From positions 1 through 50,204 of the forward strand of contig NZ_QXFI01000005.1 of assembly GCF_003584135.1 (NCBI RefSeq): DNA of 50,204 bases, read 5' to 3'. The stretch's first letter is position 1. Each line of letters starts with the position of its first letter. The position numbers were made by a program, and so were the translations under genes. A model generated the notes under the pieces. The model did not search any database. It had not been told where the DNA came from and was given only the letters and a program-made list of their open reading frames with translations. Of the stretch, positions 1-7,703 are shown piece after piece. Origin of the DNA: Flagellimonas pelagia. GTDB lineage: Bacteria; Bacteroidota; Bacteroidia; Flavobacteriales; Flavobacteriaceae.

Positions 1-468
1 GTCTACACCTATACGGTTACTAGCGGAGTCTGTGGAATGGACACGGCAGAGGTGAACGTGGTAATCGATTTGTTGCCCAATGCAGGGGAAAATGGGGAAC
101 TGGAGATCTGTGAAAACAATATGCCCGTGGACCTTTTCGACAGCCTTTCGGGCACACCTGATTTGGGAGGCGTTTGGACACCAAGCCTTTCCAGTGGAAC
201 AGGGGTTTTTGACCCTTCAACGGATGTCGCCGGTGTCTACACCTATACGGTTACTAGCGGAGTCTGTGGAATGGACACGGCAGAGGTGAACGTGGCAATC
301 GATTTGTTGCCCGATACTGGTGAAAATGGGGAACTGATTATCTGTGAGAACAGTATGCCCGTGGACCTTTTCGACAGCCTTGGGGGCACACCGGACATGG
401 GTGGTACCTGGTCGCCGGGTCTTTCCAGTGGAACAGGGGTGTTCGACCCATCAATAGACCTTGCGGGT
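1..468 (+). repeat. Two tandem 234-bp coding repeats (78 aa each)
   Basis: Unit 1 is 1-234 and unit 2 is 235-468; a diverged third unit begins at 469. The first 61 bases of both units are identical and later parts differ at scattered positions. The period is a whole number of codons. Near identity at DNA level suggests recent duplication or gene conversion; more copies probably lie upstream of the window. Confidence 0.95.
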
Positions 469-1011
469 ATTTATACATATACAGTATCAAACGGTATTTG
501 TGGTTCTGACAATTCAAGTGTGTTGGTTCAAAAAACCAATGTGACCCCAATAACAGATTATGATATCAATATTGTCGAACTAAGTAAAAACAATAGTATA
601 GAAGTTATTATAAATACCAATTCTGCATTTGAATTTTCTTTGGATGGATTAAATTATCAGAGCAGTAATTTATTCATGAATCTCGTTGGTGGTGATTACA
701 AAGTTTATGCCCGTGAAATAGAAGGTTGTGGTGTTTTAAAGATAGATGTTAGAATTTTGGACTACCCCAAATTTTTCACTCCAAATAATGATGGTCTGAA
801 TGATTATTGGAAATTACAAGGAGACGACAACAAAAGCTACTACATATATATATACGATAGGTACGGTAAACTATTAAAACAACTATCTCAATATGATGTC
901 GGATGGGATGGTTTTTTTAATGGAATTCCCATGCCATCTAATGATTATTGGTTTAAAATTGTTTTTATGGATGGTATTGTGAAAAATGGTCATTTTACAT
1001 TAAAAAGATAA
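1..1011 (+). CDS. T9SS type B sorted surface protein, 3' part (5' truncated by window edge)
   Basis: The reading frame is open from base 1, so the gene starts upstream of the window and only the last 336 residues are visible. Two almost identical 78-residue modules (residues 1-78 and 79-156) and the start of a third are seen, each with VYTYTV, a short Cys-containing turn (SGVCG), ICEN and GTGVFDP. These look like Ig/adhesin-type repeats. The last ~80 residues carry FFTPNNDGLNDYW followed by YDRYGKLL and GWDG, the pattern of the gliding-motility-associated C-terminal domain that directs export by the type IX secretion system (type B). The protein is therefore probably a large repetitive protein placed on or outside the cell surface. 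The tail is clearly richer in AT than the repeats. Function beyond adhesion-like architecture is unknown. Confidence 0.9.
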   Translation, partial: VYTYTVTSGVCGMDTAEVNVVIDLLPNAGENGELEICENNMPVDLFDSLSGTPDLGGVWTPSLSSGTGVFDPSTDVAGVYTYTVTSGVCGMDTAEVNVAIDLLPDTGENGELIICENSMPVDLFDSLGGTPDMGGTWSPGLSSGTGVFDPSIDLAGIYTYTVSNGICGSDNSSVLVQKTNVTPITDYDINIVELSKNNSIEVIINTNSAFEFSLDGLNYQSSNLFMNLVGGDYKVYAREIEGCGVLKIDVRILDYPKFFTPNNDGLNDYWKLQGDDNKSYYIYIYDRYGKLLKQLSQYDVGWDGFFNGIPMPSNDYWFKIVFMDGIVKNGHFTLKR

Positions 1012-1727
1012 ATAAAATTAGCTTATTTCATTTTTGCTTTATGATGTTCTCGCGTCCATATAATTTTAGTTTTCACGGCTTTTTCACGAATTATTTTAAT
1101 AAAATATTTAAAATTTAGACTTAATCAAAAACCGTATAGATTTTAAAATATAACTGTCTTGATTTCAAATTGACGTTTACAGAATGTTTAAAGCAAATTG
1201 CTTTGACATAAAATCGGTGTCGTTATGACGCTAAAGCATCAGAACTGATTTTATATCAAATAGCACAGCTATACGCAATTTGCCTCACTATAGTATCTGT
1301 TCTATAATGTTCTCGCGTTATGTTTCTTTGCTTAGGTATAAGCAAAGCTTACTTTCTCAAATTCCCTGAAAAGTTGGGCTAAAAACTTTCTTTTAATAAA
1401 TGTAATGGAATACTGTTTTACCGAACCCGAACCTGTCCTGAGCGAAGTCGAAGGGGAGTGGGGGAGGTGAAAGTGAAAGTGTATGGAATGGGTAAAAACC
1501 CTAGAATTTTTAAGGTTTTTGTGTAATAAGTTTTCGTGCTCAATTCCTATATTTAAGAACTCCAAGTTATTGACTTCCTACGACTTACTTCCCCCTTTAA
1601 ATACCCAAATATGGGTATTCCGTGATTTGTTTTCTCTTATTAAGTTACAAGGAAATATTACATCATAAAAACATTGGATTTATAAACTATATGAGCATAA
1701 TACTTAATTAACTAAAAAATATTAGAT
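1012..1727. other. 716-bp non-coding stretch
   Basis: No convincing gene: the open frames here lack any family resemblance and have implausible composition. It holds the inverted repeat at 1193-1283, and at about 1431-1457 a copy of the widespread CCTGTCCTGAGCGAAGTCGA motif, a cousin of the TCATTCTGAGCG elements found further along the window. The octamer TGTTCTCG occurs twice (about 1044 and 1309). Confidence 0.6.
1193..1283. repeat. Long imperfect inverted repeat with a one-sided 14-nt insertion
   Basis: Left arm 1193-1218 reads GCAAATTGC then TTTGACATAAAATCGGT. The right side has ACTGATTTTATATCAAA (1244-1260), then 14 unpaired bases, then GCAATTTGC (1275-1283). The arms pair over about 26 bp with few mismatches, leaving a 25-nt loop. 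The asymmetric bulge resembles foldable recombination sites or a structured RNA, but no family was recognised. Confidence 0.6.
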
Positions 1728-2519
1728 ATGAAAAAAACAGTTTTGATTCTGGTTGGTATTTTAATTGGAGCCCTGATTACATACCTAATTACAATGAATT
1801 ATACTCCTTCTAATGAAGAAAGCATTCAGAAAATAGAGGAGGATGACGTGGAAATAAAAATTGATGAGAATTTCAAGAGTGTTTTTGAGCCCCAAAGCTC
1901 AACTTTAATAAAAATAGATGAGGCAGACTACGATATGGACAAATTCACAGAACAGCTAAAAAACTTAGAATTATCTAATGCCGCAATAAAAAAAGAAGAT
2001 ATAGACTATTTGGTACCGGCTGATTGCTGGGAAGATAGACCTAAATCTATTGAAGATTTAACAGATGGTGTTCTTATCGATGCTTATTCTTTTGAGAAAG
2101 GTGATGAAGGAAAATTAGGTTTGCTTGGATTTTTTGGAGTTGAATTGTCAAAAAAACAAAAGGTAATTGTTGTTGAATATTCACAGGAAGGAACTCAACG
2201 TTGTGATGGTGAAAATTATAAATATGGTGTAGGTGCTAGACTTATGATGAAAGTAACAAAATCGAAACGTAATGCAAAACTGAATACTCCACAACAAATA
2301 ACTGCTAGTGCCATTTTTGGAAGGGCAGAAGTGACATATAGTCTAAAAACATTTGGTATTACAGGGCCAGGGGTAGCTGGATTGAGCAAATCAGGAGGGC
2401 TATCCGAAGATACTTATCAAGAATTTTTACAAGATATTTCCAATCTTATAATAGAAATGTATAAGGATGAAAGTCAGTTCATAGTAGACCCCAAACCACT
2501 ACCAATTAAAAACCTTTGA
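1728..2519 (+). CDS. Membrane-anchored protein of unknown function
   Basis: 263 residues. The N-terminus MKKTVLILVGILIGALITYL is a single hydrophobic anchor with no lipobox, followed by an acidic segment (IEEDDVEIKIDE) and a soluble domain predicted to lie in the periplasm. A Gly-rich patch (GITGPGVAGLSKSGG) is near residue 215-230. No family was recognised. It is the first of three low-GC co-directional genes (82 and 28 nt gaps downstream) that include a papain-like candidate and an L,D-transpeptidase-like protein, so a shared role at the envelope is possible but not shown. The ATG follows an AT-rich leader without a clear Shine-Dalgarno sequence, which is normal for this group. Confidence 0.75.
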   Translation: MKKTVLILVGILIGALITYLITMNYTPSNEESIQKIEEDDVEIKIDENFKSVFEPQSSTLIKIDEADYDMDKFTEQLKNLELSNAAIKKEDIDYLVPADCWEDRPKSIEDLTDGVLIDAYSFEKGDEGKLGLLGFFGVELSKKQKVIVVEYSQEGTQRCDGENYKYGVGARLMMKVTKSKRNAKLNTPQQITASAIFGRAEVTYSLKTFGITGPGVAGLSKSGGLSEDTYQEFLQDISNLIIEMYKDESQFIVDPKPLPIKNL

Positions 2520-2601
2520 AGCGGGTGTTGCAATCAACGACCGATTCTAAGCTTTTGAAAAAAGTTATAATTCACTAAAAAATTTAGAAGAGTAGTGTAG
2601 T

Positions 2602-3180
2602 ATGGAAACAAAAGAATTAATAAAAGCATTTAAACAAGGCAAAACAGGTAATTGTGTTTCAATTGCAATTATAAAAGCTGGGATTCAAATTTTTGGTATT
2701 GATAAAGTATTTAATCATTTATGGGTGGATGATATATGTGAAGTTACTATGAGGGATGGGTACGAGTTATCATTTACCCGAGAAGAATTCATTAAAGGCG
2801 AGAAGGGATCTAAATTCCAGCTGTTAAACAATAAGGAAATTTTTGACTACGCAAATTTATGCTTTACGGTAATGGCAAAAAGAGCTCAAGTGGAAGAAAA
2901 CGATGATTTTGAAAATATGACTTTTGAAAAAGCCATTGAGACATTGAATGACGGTGAATATTATAGACATGGTCCTGATTGGATTGGTCTCCAGTATAAC
3001 ATATTAAACACTAAAAGAAAACATGTTTGGAAACAAAAAGGAGTGGTCGGAGCTTCAAAAAAGCATTGTTTTTTTGCATCCGAAGGTATTGAAGACGATT
3101 ACGGAAGAATCGAATACATTCGAGGTTTTGAGCGACGTTTTTGCAAATGGTATAGAGTAACTGAAAAACAATACTTTTAG
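2602..3180 (+). CDS. Putative papain-like cysteine peptidase
   Basis: 192 residues, no signal peptide or membrane segment. The N-terminus contains QGKTGNC (Gln12, Cys18). The Gln-to-Cys spacing of six equals that of papain (Gln19/Cys25, QGSCGSC), and the following residues VSIAIIKAGI would form the central helix. A candidate catalytic His is His155 in KKHCFFASEG, followed by a strand-rich C-terminus with Trp and Tyr. This order (Gln, Cys, then His about 137 residues later) fits a C1/calpain-like fold, but this is an inference from motif spacing and no named family was identified. It lies 28 nt upstream of the L,D-transpeptidase-like gene, suggesting co-transcription. Confidence 0.6.
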   Translation: METKELIKAFKQGKTGNCVSIAIIKAGIQIFGIDKVFNHLWVDDICEVTMRDGYELSFTREEFIKGEKGSKFQLLNNKEIFDYANLCFTVMAKRAQVEENDDFENMTFEKAIETLNDGEYYRHGPDWIGLQYNILNTKRKHVWKQKGVVGASKKHCFFASEGIEDDYGRIEYIRGFERRFCKWYRVTEKQYF

Positions 3181-3208
3181 CTTCTTCCAACTAAAAAATA
3201 GCAAGAAA

Positions 3209-3604
3209 ATGGGTTTGGTCTTTTTAATTAAAAGTATTAAGAGTGATTTAGCAGAGGGTTATTTGATTTGGCCTGAAATGGGATTGGAAAGTCAAGCTAT
3301 TTCTGGGCCATATGGAAAAGGAGAGCTGCCAAATGGTATTTACAATGTTCCTCGAAGCGGATTAATGAATAAATATGGAAAAAAAGGTTTCTGTGACTTA
3401 TCAGGAAACTGTTGGTTTCAATATATCGAGCCGCAATTCATAACAGATAGAACGGAACTTGGCATTCATCCAGACGGAAATGTACCTGGAACACTAGGTT
3501 GTATTGGGTTACTCGACTCTGATACAAATAGTTGGCTTGAGGCTTTTAAATCTCTTCCAAATGGGCATATCGAATCCTTGGAGGTAGTAGAACATTACAC
3601 ATGA
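3209..3604 (+). CDS. Small L,D-transpeptidase-like protein (DUF2778/Tlde1-like pattern)
   Basis: 131 residues, no signal peptide. The key stretch is ELGIHPDGNVPGTLGCIGL, with His87 and Cys98 in the His...Gly-x-x-Gly-Cys arrangement of YkuD-fold L,D-transpeptidases and of DUF2778-type proteins. An early PNGIY turn also fits, as in related proteins where the substrate loop is 'PxGxY'. Such enzymes act on peptidoglycan cross-links; secreted relatives serve as antibacterial effectors. Without a signal peptide it would need a secretion route, lysis or an intracellular role. The gene follows the papain-like gene by 28 nt and ends 16 nt before the convergent gene at 3621. Confidence 0.6.
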   Translation: MGLVFLIKSIKSDLAEGYLIWPEMGLESQAISGPYGKGELPNGIYNVPRSGLMNKYGKKGFCDLSGNCWFQYIEPQFITDRTELGIHPDGNVPGTLGCIGLLDSDTNSWLEAFKSLPNGHIESLEVVEHYT

Positions 3605-3620
3605 TGGTTAAACTAAACCA

Positions 3621-3839
3621 TTACTTTTTATTTAGATAAATCTCCATAACCGTCTCTTTGAGTTCCATAAGCACATGACAAACATTTTGGCGCTCCGTTT
3701 CTGAAAAAGAATCTGCAGGTAGGTAATGGAGCATATAAATAGCCTTGTCCAACCATTGTGTAAAGGAAAGTAAATCTCCTTCGTGGCATTCTTCAAAGTA
3801 GGAGAGGAGGGGGAGTAGGTTAATTTCATTGGGGGTCAT
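3621..3839 (-). CDS. Small conserved-looking hypothetical protein
   Basis: 72 residues, acidic, probably all-helical (LLPLLSYFEECHEGD, FTQWLDKAIYML, LMELKETVMEIY). No signal peptide and no recognised domain. The amino acid composition is that of a folded globular protein rather than a frame shadow, and there is no competing gene on the other strand. It is convergent with the L,D-transpeptidase-like gene and divergent from the XRE gene at 4032, whose control region begins within 50 nt of this start. Confidence 0.6.
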   Translation of the reverse strand: MTPNEINLLPLLSYFEECHEGDLLSFTQWLDKAIYMLHYLPADSFSETERQNVCHVLMELKETVMEIYLNKK

Positions 3840-3887
3840 ATAGTTGGTTATTAAATTGTTGAAAAAACCGAAAAAGAAAAAAATATG

Positions 3888-4026
3888 TCGTTTGATTATT
3901 AAATATTTAATTAAAACGATACAATAATTAGCTAATATGAATCATAAATATCGTTTAAAGTTAATTATTAAAAACGAATTAGAGAACTAAGTTTGTTTAA
4001 AATGATACAGATTTAACGTAAAACGA
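3888..4026. promoter_or_regulatory. Cluster of five TCGTTT/AAACGA motifs upstream of the XRE gene
   Basis: TCGTTT at 3888-3893 and 3951-3956, AAACGA at 3914-3919, 3972-3977 and 4021-4026. The first four form two inverted pairs (inner gaps of 20 and 15 nt); the last sits 5 nt before the XRE start codon. The surroundings are nearly pure AT. This is what an autoregulatory operator for a small XRE repressor would look like; binding is inferred. Confidence 0.5.
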
Positions 4027-4031
4027 TTCAA

Positions 4032-4244
4032 ATGAGCACTAAAAAGCCAATCAATAGAATTAGAGTGGTCCTTGCAGAACAAGACAGAACCAATAAGTGG
4101 TTGGCAGAAAGAGTAGGTAAGAGTAGAACCACTGTATCCAGATGGTGTACAAATGAAATGCAGCCCTCTTTAGAAACACTTCGTGAAATTGCAGAAGTTT
4201 TAGGAGTTGATATTCGTGAATTACTAGTGCCTACAAAAGCTTGA
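4032..4244 (+). CDS. Small XRE-family helix-turn-helix regulator
   Basis: 70 residues forming one HTH_3/Cro-CI domain: TNKWLAERVGKSRTTVSRW is helix 2-turn-recognition helix, followed by PSLETLREIAEVLGVDIREL as helices 4 and 5. Stand-alone proteins of this type in Bacteroidota often sit beside restriction-modification or toxin genes and act as transcriptional controllers. Here the next gene, 44 nt downstream, is a PIN-like nuclease. Five AAACGA/TCGTTT motifs in the leader suggest autorepression. Antitoxin activity by protein binding is possible but there is no extra domain for it. Confidence 0.85.
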   Translation: MSTKKPINRIRVVLAEQDRTNKWLAERVGKSRTTVSRWCTNEMQPSLETLREIAEVLGVDIRELLVPTKA

Positions 4245-4288
4245 CCAAAACATTTTATAGGTTTTATTATAGTGACATTCCTTAATAA

Positions 4289-5236
4289 ATGAATGTATAT
4301 TTTGATTTAAACATTTTCGACAGAATCGAAAAGAAATGCAATCTTCCTGAACAGGAAAAAATCATTTATTCTGAATTAGAAAGCTTAATTGTTGAAGAAC
4401 AAATTACGGTTCCTTATTCAAATGCACACTTAAATGATTTATTTCGAGGATATCAAAAAAATCCAAATTTCATTGAAGGACATTTAAAAAATATAGAGCG
4501 TTTGACAAAAAACCTCTGTATATGTCAATATTGGAACCAAAAACAAGCTGTTTGGCATTTTAGAGAAATATTCGAATTTTTTGAAGAGAAAAAATCAGAT
4601 TGGGAATTTGAACCAGAAACTTTTGAAGAACTATTTACTCAAAGTGGATTACCTAATTTACTTCTTCCATATAAATTTGTCAAGCTGGACGAATCATGGA
4701 AACAAGCATATAATTATGATCCAATGTTCAAATTAATGTTTCCAAAATCAAAAAAAGAAAACACTGTCTATGCAGTAATGGAGGATATTTATGAATTTCA
4801 GAAAAGACTAAAGCCGGATTATTCACTTTATAAAAAATATAAATCCCATTTAGGTAAAAGTATTAATAAGCTAAAAAATAGTAGAGAATATTTAAATTCT
4901 ATAAAACAAAACTTTAATGAGTTACCTAAGCATCTGGATATATTTGAACTATCTGAATTGCATGTTCCAAAAAACAAATACGTCAAAAATGAAGCCTACT
5001 CGAAAATTTTAGATGTATTTTATAAGTATGATTTAAAAGGTTATAAAACAGATGCAAATTATAACAACATGTTTGATGATTCTCTCCATACATTTTATGC
5101 TGCCCATTGTGACTACTTTGTTACAAATGACGATAGGTGTAAGTATAAAGCTGAAAAAACATACGAACGGCTTAAAATCAATACAATTGTTATAAAAGCC
5201 GATGATTATATGATAATCAAAAATTTTAATGGTTAG
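4289..5236 (+). CDS. Large PIN-like nuclease candidate
   Basis: 315 residues, no signal peptide. The N-terminal strand MNVYFDLNIF supplies the first acidic residue (Asp6), typical of PIN domains. The last 60 residues hold the rest of the signature: Asp263/Asp264, His267, an Ala-Ala pair, then CDYFVTND (Asp275, Asp281), which is the usual PIN ending with the TND turn. Between them lies ~200 residues of Lys/Glu/Phe-rich helical insert, much more than in the ~130-residue VapC toxins. It is therefore a metal-dependent RNase/DNase candidate with a large insertion. It follows an XRE gene by 44 nt, suggesting a toxin/antitoxin or defence module. Very low GC fits horizontal acquisition. Confidence 0.7.
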   Translation: MNVYFDLNIFDRIEKKCNLPEQEKIIYSELESLIVEEQITVPYSNAHLNDLFRGYQKNPNFIEGHLKNIERLTKNLCICQYWNQKQAVWHFREIFEFFEEKKSDWEFEPETFEELFTQSGLPNLLLPYKFVKLDESWKQAYNYDPMFKLMFPKSKKENTVYAVMEDIYEFQKRLKPDYSLYKKYKSHLGKSINKLKNSREYLNSIKQNFNELPKHLDIFELSELHVPKNKYVKNEAYSKILDVFYKYDLKGYKTDANYNNMFDDSLHTFYAAHCDYFVTNDDRCKYKAEKTYERLKINTIVIKADDYMIIKNFNG

Positions 5237-5374
5237 CAGGATTTCAAACTTTTTTGGTCGAGCTGTGAAGAAAATGCGGGCCGGCGTTGGAGTGAATTTG
5301 TGGCTGGACACAATGAGCCATTGCCCTGGGCAGCGAAGCTATAAGACACAAAGAACGCGTGGAAGCATATTTTC

Positions 5375-5406
5375 TTCTTGATTTTTTGTTTCTTTTTTAT
5401 CAAGAA
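5375..5406. other. T-rich hairpin, possible weak terminator
   Basis: TTCTTGAT (5375-5382) pairs with ATCAAGAA (5399-5406) around a 16-nt T-rich loop, followed by a short A run. It lies between the PIN-like gene and the small membrane gene. The loop is long for a classical terminator. Confidence 0.35.
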
Positions 5407-5441
5407 AAAAGATAGGAGAATATAGCGTAATTTTGATAGAA

Positions 5442-5735
5442 ATGAATTTAGAAAAACCGGTAAAGAGCTTTGATGAAGTTAGTATCACATTCATTGTTCT
5501 AATCTTTATCTCTATTATTTTTTCAATTTCAATTGCTTTAATGGCAGATATTTCTGCTAGCTCAGGCCATGGAGGATTGATTTATGTCATCGGACCAACT
5601 TTGGTTGGATTGCTGCTCATTGTCATCTATCTGGTCGTTTTGATTACTAAACCCCAATGGAAATATATTTTTGGCACCGCATTTATCATTGCGAATCTCA
5701 TTACAGGTTTTATTTTCATGAATACAACTTTTTAA
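5442..5735 (+). CDS. Small three-TM membrane protein of unknown function
   Basis: 97 residues from ATG 5442 (an in-frame TTG at 5433 is less likely). Three hydrophobic segments are visible: ITFIVLIFISIIFSISIAL, a second ending LLLIVIYLVVLI, and a third IFGTAFIIANLITGFIF. A SSGHGG turn joins the first two. There is no recognised family. It is an orphan gene in the AT-rich accessory stretch. Confidence 0.65.
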   Translation: MNLEKPVKSFDEVSITFIVLIFISIIFSISIALMADISASSGHGGLIYVIGPTLVGLLLIVIYLVVLITKPQWKYIFGTAFIIANLITGFIFMNTTF

Positions 5736-6231
5736 AAGCTATTTTAAAAAAGGGAAAGTTAGCAAGTGCTTAGAAATTTATGCGCTAGCTAAATTTTAAG
5801 CTTTTGCGACAAGCTGATGGAAAGTTCCTGAAATTTTTCTTTTCCAAATTCACAAGTAAACCAAAGGTTTCAACAAATACGAAAAGCTGAGCTTTTAATG
5901 GCGCTGGCCAAGTGGCTGAGAATTGCGTATAAAAATAAATGCAAGGGCATTTACTTTTTATGAAAGCAATGTGCTATTGGCCGAGCGGCTATTTTACATA
6001 GCGACAAATTATAGATACAAATGCAAAGATGCGGCGCAGCCGACCGCAAGTGAATGTTTCATGACCCCGTTGCAAATTTCAATCCATGACGCTCATATGA
6101 GGGATATTTTACATAATGGAAAATTATAGCTTACGGATGGCGAAACCCTTAAAATACAATATGACGGCATTTGTACTATAATTTACGTTATGTAAAATAG
6201 AATATTCAAAACCCTCCCCGCCAATATGTAT
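5736..6231. other. 496-bp gene-free stretch
   Basis: No believable coding sequence. It contains GGCCAAGTGGCT (about 5907) and GGCCGAGCGGCT (about 5980), two related 12-mers, and three copies of a 24-bp AT-rich element. The texture (short palindromic and repeated pieces between orphan genes) resembles intergenic spacer seen around accessory genes in Bacteroidota. Confidence 0.5.
5991..6198. repeat. Three copies of a ~24-bp element, one inverted
   Basis: Copy A 5991-6014 and copy B 6106-6129 both read ATTTTACATA, a variable 4-5 nt core, then AAATTATAG. Copy C at 6176-6198 has the same sequence on the minus strand with a one-base shorter core. Copies B and C face each other and could pair into a hairpin. 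Confidence 0.7.
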
Positions 6232-7602
6232 TTAAAACAAATGTTTGATACGTTTGGCCCATTGTAACGGAATCTTGTACGGCGCGTAGCGAATGGGAAC
6301 ATCCAACCAGGTACCCCGCTTTACAATGGATTTTTTGTGTGAGAACAGATCAAAACTAAATTTTCCATGGTATCCACCAATTCCGGAACCACCAACGCCG
6401 CCAAACGGTAATTTTTTGTTACTGATATGGATCACCGTGTCATTAATGGTTCCACCGCCAAATGGATATTGCGCCATCATCCGTTTCTGGAAGCTTTTGT
6501 TATTGCTAAACACATAAAACGCCAAGGGTTTTCCATAACGTGTGATGATGTCATGCATTTCGTTCTCTGTTGTATAAGGAATGATCGGTAAAATGGGTCC
6601 AAAAATCTCTCCGGCCATCAAGGCACTGTCCATACCCGGACTTTCCACCAATGTGGGCGCTATATATTGGGTGTCATCGTTCCAATGTCCGCCAAAAAGA
6701 ATGTTCTGCCTTTCAAGTTTTGCTTTAAGTCCCAAATAGTGCTTTGCCGTGGTAATCCTTGCAAAATCAGTCGATTCCTCAATTTTTCCACCATAAAATT
6801 CAGTGATTTTACCCTTCAAGGCCTGCACCAAGGCCTCTTTCTTGGATTCGTGCACCAAGATATAGTCCGGGGCGATACAGGTCTGCCCCGCGTTTAGGAA
6901 TTTTCCCCAGGTAATTCGCTTTGCGGCCAGTTTTGTTTGGGCCGTTTCATCCACTACACAGGGATTCTTGCCACTGAGTTCCAAGGTCACGGGCGTCAAA
7001 TGTTCCGCGGCACTTTTGTACACGATCTTGCCCACCTGCGTGCTTCCCGTAAAGAAGATGTAGTCCCATTTTTCTGCCAAAAGTTCGGTGGAGACCTCCA
7101 CTCCCCCTTCCACAACGGCCACATATTCGGGTGGGAACACCTTTTTCATGATTTCCGCAATGATCTTAGAAGTATTGGGACTCAGTTCCGAAGGCTTTAT
7201 TACGGCCGTGTTACCCGCCGCCAAGGCCCCAATCAATGGGGAGATCACCAGCATGAAAGGATAGTTCCAAGGCGCGATGATCAATACCTTGCCAAAAGGC
7301 TCGGATTGAATCCACTCCCTAGATGGAAAATTGGTCAAGGACGAGGCTACCCGCTTCGGTTGGCTCCAACGTTCCACGTGTTTGATGGCATATTTCAATT
7401 CGGCCAGGGCAAATTGGGTCTCGGTGGCCAGACTTTCAAAGCGGGGTTTCCTAAAATCGGCATAAAGGGCATCGCAAATGGCATCCTCCCTATCCGAAAT
7501 TTCCTGGTACAGAAGCTTTAGGTATTGCTTTCGGAAGGCAACCTCATAGGTTTTATGTGTCGCAAAAAAATCATTCTGGTCCTGTACCAACTGCTTGATC
7601 AT
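6232..7602 (-). CDS. NAD(P)-dependent aldehyde dehydrogenase, ALDH3 type
   Basis: 456 residues, full length for the short ALDH3-type (fatty/aromatic aldehyde) enzymes that lack a long N-terminal extension. Seen: PWNYPF at 111-116, cofactor-binding FTGSTQVG at 184-191, the general-base Glu208 in LELSGK, catalytic Cys242 in GQTCIAPDY, and a GG-rich end (PFGGVGGSG). It oxidises aldehydes to acids in the cytoplasm, probably as detoxification of medium- or long-chain aldehydes; the physiological substrate cannot be read from sequence. It is a single gene; the gene upstream on the same strand is separated by a strong terminator. Confidence 0.92.
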   Translation of the reverse strand: MIKQLVQDQNDFFATHKTYEVAFRKQYLKLLYQEISDREDAICDALYADFRKPRFESLATETQFALAELKYAIKHVERWSQPKRVASSLTNFPSREWIQSEPFGKVLIIAPWNYPFMLVISPLIGALAAGNTAVIKPSELSPNTSKIIAEIMKKVFPPEYVAVVEGGVEVSTELLAEKWDYIFFTGSTQVGKIVYKSAAEHLTPVTLELSGKNPCVVDETAQTKLAAKRITWGKFLNAGQTCIAPDYILVHESKKEALVQALKGKITEFYGGKIEESTDFARITTAKHYLGLKAKLERQNILFGGHWNDDTQYIAPTLVESPGMDSALMAGEIFGPILPIIPYTTENEMHDIITRYGKPLAFYVFSNNKSFQKRMMAQYPFGGGTINDTVIHISNKKLPFGGVGGSGIGGYHGKFSFDLFSHKKSIVKRGTWLDVPIRYAPYKIPLQWAKRIKHLF

Positions 7603-7652
7603 ATTTCAATTGTTTCCCTAAATATAGCCAAACCTTCCTAAGGATATGGTAT

Positions 7653-7684
7653 AAAAAAAGCACCGAGTTTATCGGTGCTTTTTT
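7653..7684 (-). terminator. Intrinsic terminator of the lipoprotein gene at 7704
   Basis: AAAAGCACCGA and TCGGTGCTTTT pair around a 5-nt loop with U-runs on both sides, so it can act in either direction. It sits 20 nt past the stop of the 7704-8492 minus-strand gene. Confidence 0.85.
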
Positions 7685-7703
7685 AACATCTTTCCAAAAA
7701 TGA

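Noticed and set aside
1332..1668. Two opposing open frames of 77 and 61 residues
   Set aside because: They overlap a repeat motif, lack start context and have low-complexity content; treated as non-coding.
5923..6129. 68-residue open frame in the gap after 5735
   Set aside because: It is built over the 24-bp repeat elements and palindromic words; composition is not protein-like.
6937..7521. 194-residue open frame opposite the aldehyde dehydrogenase
   Set aside because: A shadow of the dehydrogenase gene, which has complete catalytic motifs on the other strand.
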